A DNA stretch of 60,897 bases, from contig JAIFMG010000008.1 of NCBI GenBank assembly GCA_020048645.1, forward strand, positions 1 to 60,897, given 5' to 3'. Below the pieces are notes generated by a model. It had not been told where the DNA came from and ran no database searches. It saw only the letters and a list, made by a program, of their open reading frames with translations. The DNA comes from Bacteroidota bacterium. GTDB lineage: Bacteria > Bacteroidota > Bacteroidia > Bacteroidales > UBA6013. The position numbers and the translations under genes were made by a program. This document shows, piece after piece, positions 34,673 to 43,422 of the stretch (the first letter of the stretch is position 1; every line of letters begins with the position of its first letter).

Positions 34673-34747
34673 GACGACGTTGTCGTTGGCGACGACGTTG
34701 TCGTTGGCGACGACGTTGTCGTTGGCGACGACGTTGTCGTTGGCGAT
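34673..34747. repeat. tandem repeat of 18-mer GACGACGTTGTCGTTGGC
   Basis: Four near-identical 18-base units directly adjoin palindrome 2. Each unit contains a small inverted repeat (GACGAC..GTTGTCGT). On the RAYT strand they encode repeated ANDNVV. Confidence 0.9.
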
Positions 34748-35009
34748 GGTAATGGCGTTCGCGTCCACGTTCCCCCCATTCGGTTTATCCAAAATCAATA
34801 TCCCATGAATAGGATTGGGCATGACAACAAAATCACCCAATTCAACAAAAGGTGCATGATTGGGGATACCGTGCCACAAAACATCCGCGATGACACCCGT
34901 GGCTGACAATACCATTTTTCCATCCGCAATTTCACCAAAAAAATGTTCCCGATTTTTGGTGCAAATGGTGATAAAATACGCGCCATTCCAACCATAATCC
35001 CACCATTGG

Positions 35010-35115
35010 GCACGGGTTGGCCGAGTCTTCAAGGCAATCCATCACCTTGGAACGCGACTTGGCATTATGCCATGCTGCGTTCGGACATTTCACTCTCGGA
35101 CGCGGCTTGGAGCCT
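35010..35115 (-). repeat. dispersed repeat at the RAYT copy 1 5' end
   Basis: GGGTTGGCCGAGTCTTCAAG followed by GCAATCCATCACC is the reverse of modules seen at 17705-17735 and 56930-56965 (GATGGATTGCC..GAAGACT..CCCAACCC). No gene lies between 35033 and 35194. Confidence 0.6.
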
Positions 35116-35194
35116 GGGGCGTCGTGGGGCCCGAGGGCAAACTGGAAATCCTCGCCAAAGCAGGGTGCGCATGAATGCCCCAAGAAACGGATTT

Positions 35195-35668
35195 TCAGAG
35201 GGCGAGGGCTTGCTGGGCCGCGTCGATCTCGTCGATGGTGAAGACCTTGGCCACGTCGATGATCGAGCAGAGCTCTTTGTCCATGTAGAAGACGCCTTTG
35301 AGCAGCGCGGGCGGGTAGTAGGTCCCGAAGTTGGAGACGGGCTGGATTTCCAGGACATTGACGCGCTCCACCCGGCGCACGGCGTCGCAGAGGCAGCCCA
35401 GCTCCAGCTTTTTGCCCTGCCAGGAAAACTGCACCACGACGACGATCCGCTTGGCCTCGGGGCTGGACTTCCGCAGCCCGAACTTGACCGAGGTGTCCAC
35501 CACTGTAATGGCCGATCCGCGGAAGTTGATGACCCCGACGACATGCTCGGCCGAGCGGGGCACGGGGCTGATGGGCCTGTCCAGCAGCACCTCCAGCACG
35601 TCTTTCACCGAAAAAGCGAACAATCGGCCGTCGATTTCAAAGCTGACGAAACTCTCAAGGCTCTCCAT
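35195..35668 (-). CDS. cheW: chemotaxis coupling protein CheW
   Basis: 157 residues from the Met of MESLESFVSF; the longer frame upstream lacks protein character. The CheW SH3-like pattern is complete: FVSFEIDGRLFAFSVKDVLEVL, RPISPVPRSAEHVVGVINFRGSAITVVD and LLKGVFYMDKELCSIIDVAKVF. It links the receptor (38565) to CheA (35797). It is last in the operon and follows cheA by 128 bases. Confidence 0.92.
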   Translation of the reverse strand: MESLESFVSFEIDGRLFAFSVKDVLEVLLDRPISPVPRSAEHVVGVINFRGSAITVVDTSVKFGLRKSSPEAKRIVVVVQFSWQGKKLELGCLCDAVRRVERVNVLEIQPVSNFGTYYPPALLKGVFYMDKELCSIIDVAKVFTIDEIDAAQQALAL

Positions 35669-35796
35669 GCGGGCTAAGTTTTGTGGTGTTGAAGGGTTGG
35701 GGCTCGGCAGGCCAAGTGCGGGCGCATGTCGTGGCCGAGGAGCAGTCGCCGAGTTCCTTGTTTCCAGGTTTCGCTTCCATCTTGGCAAACGGTTGG

Positions 35797-37800
35797 TTAG
35801 CTGACGTTGAGCAGGAAGTTGGTATCGAGGATGAAGGCCAGGCTGCCGTCGCCCAGCTCGGAGACGCCGAGGAAGAGCCGGTGCCGCTCGTGCTCGGCGT
35901 CGAGGGGCTTGACCACTGCCTGCACGGTGTCGTCGATGCGATCGACCAGGATTCCGTAGTACTTCTCGAAGATGTTGATCACGACAAGCACCTCGAAGCC
36001 CGTTTTCCGCCTCGGGATGCCCAGGTGGTCGGCCAGGCGCAGCACGGGCGCGAACCGTCCGTTCACCTTGTACTGGAACTCTCCCTCGGTGAAGTGGTCG
36101 GCTGGCAAGTGCCTACAAAACAGCACGTTGCTGGTCGGGATGAGGATCTTGTGGCGGTGGCAGTCCACCAGCAGGGCATCGAGGATGGAAAGCGTCAGGG
36201 GCATCTTGACGGTGAAGACCGTTCCCAGTCCCACCTCCGAGTCGATGTTGATTTCGCCCCGCAGCTCCAGCACGGCCTTCTTGACCACGTCGAGCCCCAC
36301 GCCCCTGCCCGAGATCTCGGAGACCTCGGCGGCCGTGGAAAAGCCGGGCATGAAAAGCAGGTCGAACACCTGCCGGGGCGCCAGCTTGGCCTCGGGCGCG
36401 ACAAGCCCACGCTGGCGGGCCTTTTCGAGGATCTTCGCCGGGTCGATGCCGCGGCCGTCGTCCTGGACCTGGAGGAAGACCGAGGAGCCGGAGTGGAAGG
36501 CCGTGAAGCGCACGACGCCCTCGGCTTTCTTGTGCTCCGCCAGCCGCTCGTCGGGCGGCTCGATGCCGTGGTCGATGCTGTTGCGGATGATGTGGACCAA
36601 GGGGCCTTCAATCTTGGCGATGATGTTCTTGTCCAGCTCGGTGTGCGTGCCCTCGGCAATGAACTCGACCTTCTTGCCCAGCTTGGCGGAAAGGTCGCGG
36701 ACCAGGCGGCGCAGCGTGGTCATCAGCGCGGAGATGGGCACCAGGCGGGTGGTGAGCACCTCGTCGCGGAAGTGCCGGGCCAGCTTCGATACCGCCTTGA
36801 CGGTCTTGCTCAGGCTCTCGTTTTCGATCTGCCGGGCCTGGTTCTCGAGCTGCGCGTGCAGGATGATCAGTTGGCTGACGGCGTTGATCAGGTTGTCGAG
36901 CTTCTTGGCCTGCACCCGGATGGTCTCCTCGGCGGGCGCGTCGAACTCCTCGGCCGGACGGGCCTCGGGCGCAGGTTCGACCGCTGGCGGCGGCGCCTGG
37001 TGCTCCTGCTCGGCGGGCCAGAGGCTTTCGAGCTTTTGCTCAAGCTCTTCCAGCGGCAGGCCCTGCTCGAACCAGCTCGTCTGGAGCAGTGCCGAGCCGC
37101 GGGCGAGGCTTTCGACGAGGAATTCCTCCTCGTCGAAAAAGATGAACACGTCCTCGATCTGCTCGCGCCCGACCTTGCCCTCAAGGAAGATTTCCCAGAA
37201 CGCGTTGAAATGGTCCGGGTCGTCCTCGGGCAGGCTGGAGTCGGCGGTGAACCGCTGGCTGAAGGAGGCACCCAGTTCGAGGATTTCTAGCACCACGGCT
37301 TCAGGACTGATGCCCCGCAGCAGCACATTGGGATTCGGCCGGAAGACGACACGGTGCAACTGCGATTTTTCGATAGCAACGATGTCGAAGATCGCCGGGT
37401 TGAGCGTAACGCCGGGCGGGTCGTCGGTGCCCGCCAGCAGCCTGGCCTGCCGCGCGAGCTCGTGGTAGCGGGCTTCCTGCTCGGGCGAGAGCCGCTCGCG
37501 GGTCTGCAAGAGCAGTTTGAGCATGTCCACCGAGGCCAGGGTCAGGTCGATGCTCTCGGGGCCGATGCTTCGGCGGCCTTTCCGGGCCTGGTCGAAAAGG
37601 TCTTCGAGCACGTGCGCAAGGCTTTCGATCTTGGTGAAGCCGAACATGGCCGAGGTTCCTTTGAGGGTGTGCATCACCCGGAAAAGCTCCTGCACGGTGG
37701 CCTCCTCCGAGGGATGGTCCTCGAATCCGACCAGCCTTTCTTCGAGCTGCTGGATCAGCTCCGAAGCGTCCTCGATGTATTTCTGCTGGAACTCGATCAT
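35797..37800 (-). CDS. cheA: chemotaxis histidine kinase CheA
   Basis: 667 residues. Domain order: Hpt with phospho-acceptor His44 in VMHTLKGTSAMFG; a less conserved region (about 110-300) with an acidic/Pro-rich linker; dimerisation helices with VQAKKLDNLINAVSQLIILHA; ATPase with HIIRNSIDHGIE, DDGRGID and GRGVGLDVVKKAV; CheW-like domain (about 530-667). All catalytic motifs are present. It phosphorylates the two CheY-like regulators encoded just upstream and CheB. Confidence 0.94.
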   Translation of the reverse strand: MIEFQQKYIEDASELIQQLEERLVGFEDHPSEEATVQELFRVMHTLKGTSAMFGFTKIESLAHVLEDLFDQARKGRRSIGPESIDLTLASVDMLKLLLQTRERLSPEQEARYHELARQARLLAGTDDPPGVTLNPAIFDIVAIEKSQLHRVVFRPNPNVLLRGISPEAVVLEILELGASFSQRFTADSSLPEDDPDHFNAFWEIFLEGKVGREQIEDVFIFFDEEEFLVESLARGSALLQTSWFEQGLPLEELEQKLESLWPAEQEHQAPPPAVEPAPEARPAEEFDAPAEETIRVQAKKLDNLINAVSQLIILHAQLENQARQIENESLSKTVKAVSKLARHFRDEVLTTRLVPISALMTTLRRLVRDLSAKLGKKVEFIAEGTHTELDKNIIAKIEGPLVHIIRNSIDHGIEPPDERLAEHKKAEGVVRFTAFHSGSSVFLQVQDDGRGIDPAKILEKARQRGLVAPEAKLAPRQVFDLLFMPGFSTAAEVSEISGRGVGLDVVKKAVLELRGEINIDSEVGLGTVFTVKMPLTLSILDALLVDCHRHKILIPTSNVLFCRHLPADHFTEGEFQYKVNGRFAPVLRLADHLGIPRRKTGFEVLVVINIFEKYYGILVDRIDDTVQAVVKPLDAEHERHRLFLGVSELGDGSLAFILDTNFLLNVS

Positions 37801-37804
37801 GGGC

Positions 37805-38179
37805 TCATCGGGCCAGGGCCAGGCATCGGTTGACGATCTTCAGGAAATCCTCGTTCTTGAAGGGCTTCTGCACCCAGGCGGTGATGTTGAGCTGCGAGGC
37901 CAGCTTCTTCATCTCGGGGTTTTTCTCGGTGGTGAGCATGATGACCGGCATTCGCTTGTAGGCTTCGAGGGCCTTGACCCTGCGCACCAGTTCGATGCCG
38001 TCCATCTCGGGCATGTTCAGGTCGGTCAGCAGCAGGTCGATGGGCTTGCCGTCGAAGTAGGCCAGGGCCTCCCTCCCGTTGGAGGCCTTCATGATCTCGG
38101 CGTCCAGCTTCTTGAGGGTGAACTCGATGACCCATCGTGTGTTCTCGAAGTCGTCCACAATGACGATGCGGCGTTTCAT
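37805..38179 (-). CDS. single-domain CheY-like response regulator
   Basis: 124 residues, receiver only. Acidic pair in VIVDDFENT, phospho-acceptor Asp53 in LLTDLNMPEMDG, Thr in MLTTEKNP, Lys in WVQKPFKNED. The presence of FENTRW after the DD pair and WVQKPF resembles other Bacteroidota chemosensory regulators. It overlaps the preceding regulator gene by four bases and precedes cheA by four. Confidence 0.9.
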   Translation of the reverse strand: MKRRIVIVDDFENTRWVIEFTLKKLDAEIMKASNGREALAYFDGKPIDLLLTDLNMPEMDGIELVRRVKALEAYKRMPVIMLTTEKNPEMKKLASQLNITAWVQKPFKNEDFLKIVNRCLALAR

Positions 38180-38547
38180 GCGTTGGCGATTTTGATGAAT
38201 TGGTTGATTTGCTCGATCTTGGCCGGCGTGAGGGGCTTGTCGATCCAGAAAGAGACGTTTTCCCGCTTGGCCAACTCCTTGACTTCAGGGTCTTTGACCT
38301 GCGAAAGGATGATGAAAGGCAATTTGCCCAAGCCCTCCAGCCTCCGGGCGGCCAGCATCAGCTCGATGCCGTTCATCTGGGGCATGTGGTAGTCGGAGAT
38401 GACCAGCGCGATTTTGACTTTGCGGAGGATGTCGAAAGCGTTTTCGGGATTTTGGACACTGATGACTTGTACCCCGTTGCCGGAAATCTTCTCGGTCAGG
38501 ATCTCGTTCGAGATGCGAAAATCGTCAACGATCAAGACTTTTTTCAT
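38176..38547 (-). CDS. second single-domain CheY-like response regulator
   Basis: 123 residues, receiver only: VLIVDDFRIS, phospho-acceptor Asp52 in LVISDYHMPQMNG, Ser in IILSQVKDP, Lys in WIDKPLTPAK. Clearly paralogous to the adjacent regulator but diverged, so the two may have different outputs, or one may act as a phosphate sink. It overlaps the downstream gene (ATGA). Confidence 0.9.
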   Translation of the reverse strand: MKKVLIVDDFRISNEILTEKISGNGVQVISVQNPENAFDILRKVKIALVISDYHMPQMNGIELMLAARRLEGLGKLPFIILSQVKDPEVKELAKRENVSFWIDKPLTPAKIEQINQFIKIANA

Positions 38548-38564
38548 TGCTTTTGGAATCGGTT

Positions 38565-40622
38565 TTAGTAGCGTTCGAAGTCCTCGTCCTTGTGGTCGTC
38601 TTCGAGCCGGATGTGGATGCCGCCGGAGCTGGTCGGCGAGTGGCGGTGCCGGTCGTTCTTACGGGTCGGAGTAGAGCCTAGGGCCTTCTGCTTTTCGATC
38701 AGAGACTGCAACAGCTCGATCTGGCGCTTGAGCAGCTCCTGCTCCTGCGGGCTGGCGTCTTTCTCGGTAACGAAGAAGGCGATGACCTCGAGCAGGCTCT
38801 GCGAGAGCGAGTAGAGCTCTTCGGAGCTGGTGGCCAGCTCTTCCGATGAGGCCGAGTTCTGCTGGATGACGCTGGTGAGCTGTGTTATAGCCATGTTGAT
38901 CTGGCTGATGCCGGAGCTCTGCTCCACGCTGGCGGCGTCGATTTCGCGGGCCAGGGTCGTGCAGCGCTGAATTTCGGGGATGATGCTCAGCAGCAGGCTG
39001 TTGGTGCAATCGAGCTTGGTGATGCTGTCCTCCGAAAGCTCGTTGATGACCGCGGCGGACTTCTGGGTATGCTCGGCCAGCTCGCGGATTTCGGTGGCCA
39101 CCACGTTGAATCCCTTGCCGAACTCGCCGGCGCGGGCGGCCTCTATGGCGGCGTTGATGGCCAGGATGTTGATCTTCTCGGCTATCTCGTTGATGGCCTT
39201 GCTCTTCTTGGAAATGTCGGCCGTGGCGCGGTAGCTTTCCTCGAAAGAGACCTTGACCTTGTCCATGCCCCGGGACACGATGCCCACGCTCTGCGAGGTC
39301 GCCCGGGCGTTGTCGGCGTTCTGCTGCACGCTGGAGCTGATCTGCTCCATCGAGGCGGCAATCTGCTCCGACGAAGAGGCCTGCTCGTTGGCGCCCAGGG
39401 CCAGTTGCTGCGAAAGTTCCGAGACCTGCGAGCTGCCCGTGGCCACGTTGCTGGCCACGCCCTTGATCTTGTCCACGATGTCGCGCACCTTGGCCGACAT
39501 TTCGCCGATGGACCTGGCCATGGCCGAGATTTCGTCCTTGCCGCTGGTGGCCACCTGCACCGTGAAGTCGCCTTGGCCGATGCGCGTGATGTCGTGCCGG
39601 AGGCCTTCCAGCCTGCCCAGCACCATCTTCGAGAGGAAGTGCAGCAGCGCGTAGGCAATCAGCAAAGCCACTCCGGTGGTGGCCAGCAGCAAGCCGAGCA
39701 CATGGCCGTAGCCCCGCTGGCCGTCGTAATGGAACTGGAAGACCGCCACGGCCTCCACCTGTCCGTTTTCTCCCAGCAGCGGGAAGTAGCTCATGCGGTC
39801 GGCTTCCACCAGGTCGAGCGAGCTGTGGCCTTCCCAGGCGGCGGTGAGCATGTCCTTGTTGAGGATCGAGTCGTTGAAGTCGGCCGTGCGCGCCAGCTCC
39901 ACCCAGCCGAACCTCCGCGGCGCGACCAGGCCCGAGTCGGCGTTGTAGCGGGCGAATGCCTCGGGCTGCGCCGTCGCGCCGTAAACCGCCATGTCGTCGT
40001 AGTTGCGGCTGGTCTCGCGGGCCATGGCCGCCTCCTTGTCGCGGGTCTTGCCCATGGCCAGCACCTCGTCCCACGGCAGCGCAAGCTCCAGGACGCCCAG
40101 CACGGCGCCCGCGTCGCCCAACACGGGCCAGGTGGCGCGGATGGCGAAGCCGTCGCCGTCGAGCTCCATGCCCGCCAGCGGCTTGCCGACGGACAGGCTG
40201 CGCTCCAGCAGCGGACGGTAGGCCAGGGGCCTTTCGGCCGCCTCCTGCTCCCAGCTCTTCCAGGCCCGTCGCCCGTCGGCCAAGACCAGTTGCGCCTGGA
40301 GGCCCTGGCCATTCAGCGCCCGGAGCTCCTCCAAGCCCCTGGCCAGGCTCGGGCCAGCGCCTCCCTCCTTGGCGATCTCCTGCGCCAGCCCAGGCTCCAG
40401 GGCCAGCGAACGGGCCGAGAGCAGCGCCTTTTCGCGCAGGTCCTCGTAGGCGTAGGCCACCGCGACCCGCTTGTCGTGCTCCATCTCTGTGGGCACCTGC
40501 TCGAAGGTCGCGCCCAAGATGAACAGGAAGAAGCTGAAAATGATGAAAAGCGTAACGACCATGACCATGAGGCTGGTCAGGATTATTTTCGTGCGAATTT
40601 GCGTGATGAAAGAGAATTTCAT
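38565..40622 (-). CDS. methyl-accepting chemotaxis protein with extracytoplasmic sensor
   Basis: 685 residues. First membrane helix about 13-37, then a large sensor (about 45-300) with Cache-like features ([39 protein letters not shown]), a second helix about 305-328, and HAMP (about 330-385). The signalling domain has the conserved hairpin tip [20 protein letters not shown]. The tail ([20 protein letters not shown]) has no NWETF-type CheR tether. The ligand is unknown. It lies between the outer-membrane gene and the regulators in one operon. Confidence 0.92.
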   Translation of the reverse strand: MKFSFITQIRTKIILTSLMVMVVTLFIIFSFFLFILGATFEQVPTEMEHDKRVAVAYAYEDLREKALLSARSLALEPGLAQEIAKEGGAGPSLARGLEELRALNGQGLQAQLVLADGRRAWKSWEQEAAERPLAYRPLLERSLSVGKPLAGMELDGDGFAIRATWPVLGDAGAVLGVLELALPWDEVLAMGKTRDKEAAMARETSRNYDDMAVYGATAQPEAFARYNADSGLVAPRRFGWVELARTADFNDSILNKDMLTAAWEGHSSLDLVEADRMSYFPLLGENGQVEAVAVFQFHYDGQRGYGHVLGLLLATTGVALLIAYALLHFLSKMVLGRLEGLRHDITRIGQGDFTVQVATSGKDEISAMARSIGEMSAKVRDIVDKIKGVASNVATGSSQVSELSQQLALGANEQASSSEQIAASMEQISSSVQQNADNARATSQSVGIVSRGMDKVKVSFEESYRATADISKKSKAINEIAEKINILAINAAIEAARAGEFGKGFNVVATEIRELAEHTQKSAAVINELSEDSITKLDCTNSLLLSIIPEIQRCTTLAREIDAASVEQSSGISQINMAITQLTSVIQQNSASSEELATSSEELYSLSQSLLEVIAFFVTEKDASPQEQELLKRQIELLQSLIEKQKALGSTPTRKNDRHRHSPTSSGGIHIRLEDDHKDEDFERY

Positions 40623-40631
40623 GGTCTTGGA

Positions 40632-41624
40632 TTATCGGTTGAGCGAAACGGGCCGCAGGAAAACGCCTAGCTGGCCATAGAAAGTCGAGTTGCCGTTGGT
40701 CTTGGCCATGTGGACCGTCTCCGGCCCTGCGTTGAACGCGGTCGGCTCCAGCATGTAGTTCATGAAGCTGTAGTTCTGCCCCAGCTCCAGCTCCAGCCAG
40801 AGCCAGTCGCTCAGGGCCCGCTGCACCCGAAAGTGGTTCTTGACGTAGGTGTCGCGGGTCTCGTACAAGTCCTTCGAGAACAGGAAGATGTCCTGCCGCG
40901 TCGGGACGAAGTCGAGCTGCACGCCCAGGCGGCTGCCCAGGTAGAGGAAGGTGCGCTCGTTGACCACTTTCAGCAGCCCGATCTTCCACGGCAGGAAGAT
41001 TTCCAGCATCAAGTCCCGCGGCATCTTCTGGTAGTAAACCACCAGGGGCACGATCGTCCTCATGTGGTGGTTGAAGTCGTAGGTCAGGCCGAAGGCCACC
41101 GATTGGCGGTCGGTGTTGCGGGTGTAGATCATCGCCGTGGCGCTGCCACCCGCCTTCTGGAAATCGACAACATCGTGCCCGAAGTAGTTGCCCTGGGCCG
41201 AGAAGACCAGTTGCTTGGCCTCGCCCACCGGAATGACCCAGTTCACCTTCAGGAAACTGTTCAGGAAGTTGCTCGGCAGGCGGGCATCCGCGGCCACGGT
41301 CGTTCCGCCGCGCTCGGCCCCGGCCAGATAGGCGTTGCTGAAGCGCAGCTCCGTCTCGTTGAGCACGCTCCAGCCGCCCTTGTTGAGCAGGGGAAGCACC
41401 CAGTTCAAGCTCGTGCGCTGCGCCGTGCTGTGCTCAAGCCCATAATCCTCGTCTTCTGCCGCGGCTCCCGCGTAATCCCAGGAAAAAGGCAGGTAGGCCT
41501 CGCGGCCAAGGCTGAGCAGCTTGGGGGTGTAAGCGTAGAAGGAAACCCCTGGAGCTTCAGCCGCTTCCTGTGCCGACAAGCAGGCCGGGACAAGAAGAAG
41601 GAACAGAAGAGGCTTGATTTTCAT
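40632..41624 (-). CDS. outer-membrane beta-barrel protein (DUF6268-like), first gene of the chemosensory operon
   Basis: 330 residues from the Met of MKIKPLL, with a signal peptide ending about LSAQ. Alternating amphipathic strands run to the C terminus (SLNWVLPLLNKGGWSVLNET, FLKVNWVIPVGEAKQLVFSA, VAFGLTYDF), closing with LGVFLRPVSL. That pattern indicates a barrel; DUF6268 is the nearest family I recall. It ends nine bases before the receptor gene, so it is co-transcribed with it and could supply or shape its signal. Confidence 0.6.
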   Translation of the reverse strand: MKIKPLLFLLLVPACLSAQEAAEAPGVSFYAYTPKLLSLGREAYLPFSWDYAGAAAEDEDYGLEHSTAQRTSLNWVLPLLNKGGWSVLNETELRFSNAYLAGAERGGTTVAADARLPSNFLNSFLKVNWVIPVGEAKQLVFSAQGNYFGHDVVDFQKAGGSATAMIYTRNTDRQSVAFGLTYDFNHHMRTIVPLVVYYQKMPRDLMLEIFLPWKIGLLKVVNERTFLYLGSRLGVQLDFVPTRQDIFLFSKDLYETRDTYVKNHFRVQRALSDWLWLELELGQNYSFMNYMLEPTAFNAGPETVHMAKTNGNSTFYGQLGVFLRPVSLNR

Positions 41625-41639
41625 GGCTTTCGGAAATGT

Positions 41640-42085
41640 GTCTTGGCGAAAAACCCCGCACGGCCAAAGGGCGATGAAAGCCTTTCGCTTTATCAAATTA
41701 AAGCAATTTGCGACAGATTCCAAGGCTTTTTGGGTTGCAATAAATGTTAAAATTGACCCAATGGCAACCCTAGGGCGAAAGATTTTCAGAAAACCATGAA
41801 TGCTCAACGGTGGGGCCTTTTGGACCATTCGCTTTTTTTGATTTGTGGACAAACGGATGAAAATCAATGATTTATGTTTTTTATCATACAATCTTTTGCC
41901 CAATAGCACCCATGCGCTATCCTGAAAAACATGAAACTGAACCAGAAAAAACAACTTCTGCGAAGTTGGATGTTGTTGATATAGTGTTTGTTTGTGTTTT
42001 TTTGAATCACATGAGCATCAAGATAAACATCACTGAAACGATAGATGCCGGAAGCCCCGGTTGACTTGGGTGCTGATCAACACAA
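41640..42085. other. AT-rich intergenic stretch, no gene recognised
   Basis: The base composition drops well below that of the flanks between about 41750 and 42050. Short open frames exist on both strands (for example from 41867), but none gives a recognisable protein, and neither the leader repeat nor a CACAACAT palindrome is seen. It could be a remnant of foreign DNA. Confidence 0.45.
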
Positions 42086-42530
42086 GTCGTCAGCATCCTA
42101 AGGAATTGGGAAGATTCCGGGCGAATCCCGAAGGGATGGCATTCTACGGCCCATCCAACCCAGGAAGATAATTTCACCCCTTCGGGGTTCTCTTCTTGGG
42201 CGTGGGTCTGCTTTCTACAATCATGTCGCCCCTTCGGGGCTTTCTTCTTTGGCCTGAATCTGCCTTCTACAATCATGTCGCTGTCCTTTGCCTGGGTCCG
42301 CTTTCTACAATCATGTCGCCCCTTCGGGGCTTTCTTCTTTGGCCTGAATCTGCCTTCTACAATCATGTCGCCCCTTCGGGGCTTTTGGGGCGAAGCCTAG
42401 GCATCCGAAAGGGGCGTCGCCCTGGCATCTTCGTAGAACAGCAGCCCCACCCCTCTTCGAAAGGGGCGTAGCCCTGGCATCTTATGCCCAATCGCGTTCG
42501 GGTATTTCACCACCGAACGCGATTGGGCAT
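42085..42530 (+). repeat. repeat block with exact internal 72 bp duplication
   Basis: The segment from GCTTTCTACAATCATGTCGC to the next CTTCTACAATCATGTCGC (about 72 bases) occurs twice, starting near 42211 and 42299. Inside each are two ACAATCATGTCG boxes and CCCCTTCGGGGC, a hairpin. It continues with GGGGCGTCGCCCTGGCATCTTCG and GGGGCGTAGCCCTGGCATCT, reverse copies of the 5.6 kb family. It ends with an inverted repeat of ATCGCGTTCGG around a TATTTCACC loop near 42488-42518. Confidence 0.85.
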
Positions 42531-42596
42531 CCATCCGCCGGGGTTGCGGAGAACGAACGGCTGCCGCGGCCAAGCCACAAAGGGCCTGGAGGCGGG

Positions 42597-43328
42597 CTAC
42601 CACTGTTGTCCGACGAAGCCCAGGTGCTCGAAGTCGAAGACTGGGACCAGCGCCAGGGTGTCCACCCTCATGCAGTAGTAGATGTCCTCGCGGAGCAGCT
42701 CGATGTTGGCCCGGACGCGGGGCGAGTTGGCGTAGAGGAAGTCGAAGAGCGGCTGCTGGCCCCGGCCCTCGTGCAGGAAGCGGGCGATGTTGGCGGAGGC
42801 TTTGCGGGCCTCGTAGCGCCCGGTCTCGACCAGCCTTTCCACGAGCATCCCGGCCAGCAGGGTGTCCTCGATGTTGGGGTTGTCCTTCCAGCCCGAGCAG
42901 CAGATGACCAGGTCCGAGTTCTGGGCCTCGAGCCAGCGGAAGGCCGCGCTGAAGTTGAGGAAGCAGGCCGTGGCCAAGGCCTTGGGCCGCGCGTCCAGGG
43001 CCTGCTTGACCACGCGGGTGCCGTTGGTGGTGCTGAAAAGGATGCGCTGTCCGGCCACTTTGTCGGACAGGAAGTCCTCGGGCGAGTTGCCGAAGTCGAA
43101 GCCCTCGACCTTGATGCTGTCGCGCTCGCCGGCCAGCAGGAAGCCCTGTTCGCGGTGGGCGAAGGCCTCCTCGAGGGTGGCGGCGGTGCGCACCAGCGCC
43201 GCGCCATTGTCCAGGGCCGTGGTGATGGAAGTGCTGGCCCGGATGGCGTCGATCATCAGGTAGGCCGCTCCCGGGGTTTCGTGCAGCGGGAACAGCAGGG
43301 GGGAAAGGCAGACATCAACTTTGTGCAT
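42597..43328 (-). CDS. comB: 2-phosphosulfolactate phosphatase family protein (ComB)
   Basis: 243 residues from the Met of MHKVDVCLS. Family motifs are LMIDAIRASTSITTAL near the start, LAGERDSIKVEGFDFGNSPE, FSTTNGTRVV and VICCSGWKDNPNIEDTLLAG. ComB removes phosphate from 2-phosphosulfolactate, a coenzyme M step in archaea. In bacteria it acts in sulfolactate or related sulfonate metabolism, and its role here is not known. No comA or comC is nearby. It is monocistronic. Confidence 0.85.
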   Translation of the reverse strand: MHKVDVCLSPLLFPLHETPGAAYLMIDAIRASTSITTALDNGAALVRTAATLEEAFAHREQGFLLAGERDSIKVEGFDFGNSPEDFLSDKVAGQRILFSTTNGTRVVKQALDARPKALATACFLNFSAAFRWLEAQNSDLVICCSGWKDNPNIEDTLLAGMLVERLVETGRYEARKASANIARFLHEGRGQQPLFDFLYANSPRVRANIELLREDIYYCMRVDTLALVPVFDFEHLGFVGQQW

Positions 43329-43422
43329 GGCTGGGTTTCGATGTTTAGGGGTGATTGGGTGTGCGAAGCCGCTAAAATAGCCAATCGCGCCCAAGCACGG
43401 AAACCCCGCCCGGCCCCGGCGC

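Larger units (their letters stand above)
34481..35032 (-). pseudogene. decayed REP-associated tyrosine transposase (RAYT), copy 1
   Basis: 183 codons. The first ~95 residues are nearly identical to the intact RAYT at 45194-45895 (from ARAQWWDYGWNGAYFITICT through VMPNPIHGILILDKPNGGN). The HUH motif NHIH reads NPIH here, losing a metal-binding His. After NAITI the frame continues through an 18-mer repeat (ANDNVV units), palindrome 2 and a Ser-Pro-Gln tract. It ends before the segment holding the candidate catalytic Tyr. The 5' end is fused to a dispersed repeat, not to the intact copy's N terminus. A non-functional transposase. Confidence 0.85.

Noticed and set aside
34500-34747. CRISPR-like array
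   Set aside because: Unit lengths of 9 and 18 bases without spacers are simple tandem repeats.
42200-42390. CRISPR array
   Set aside because: The units are not a repeat-spacer pattern: the repeated blocks are ~72 bases with internal ~50-base symmetry, and there are no cas genes.
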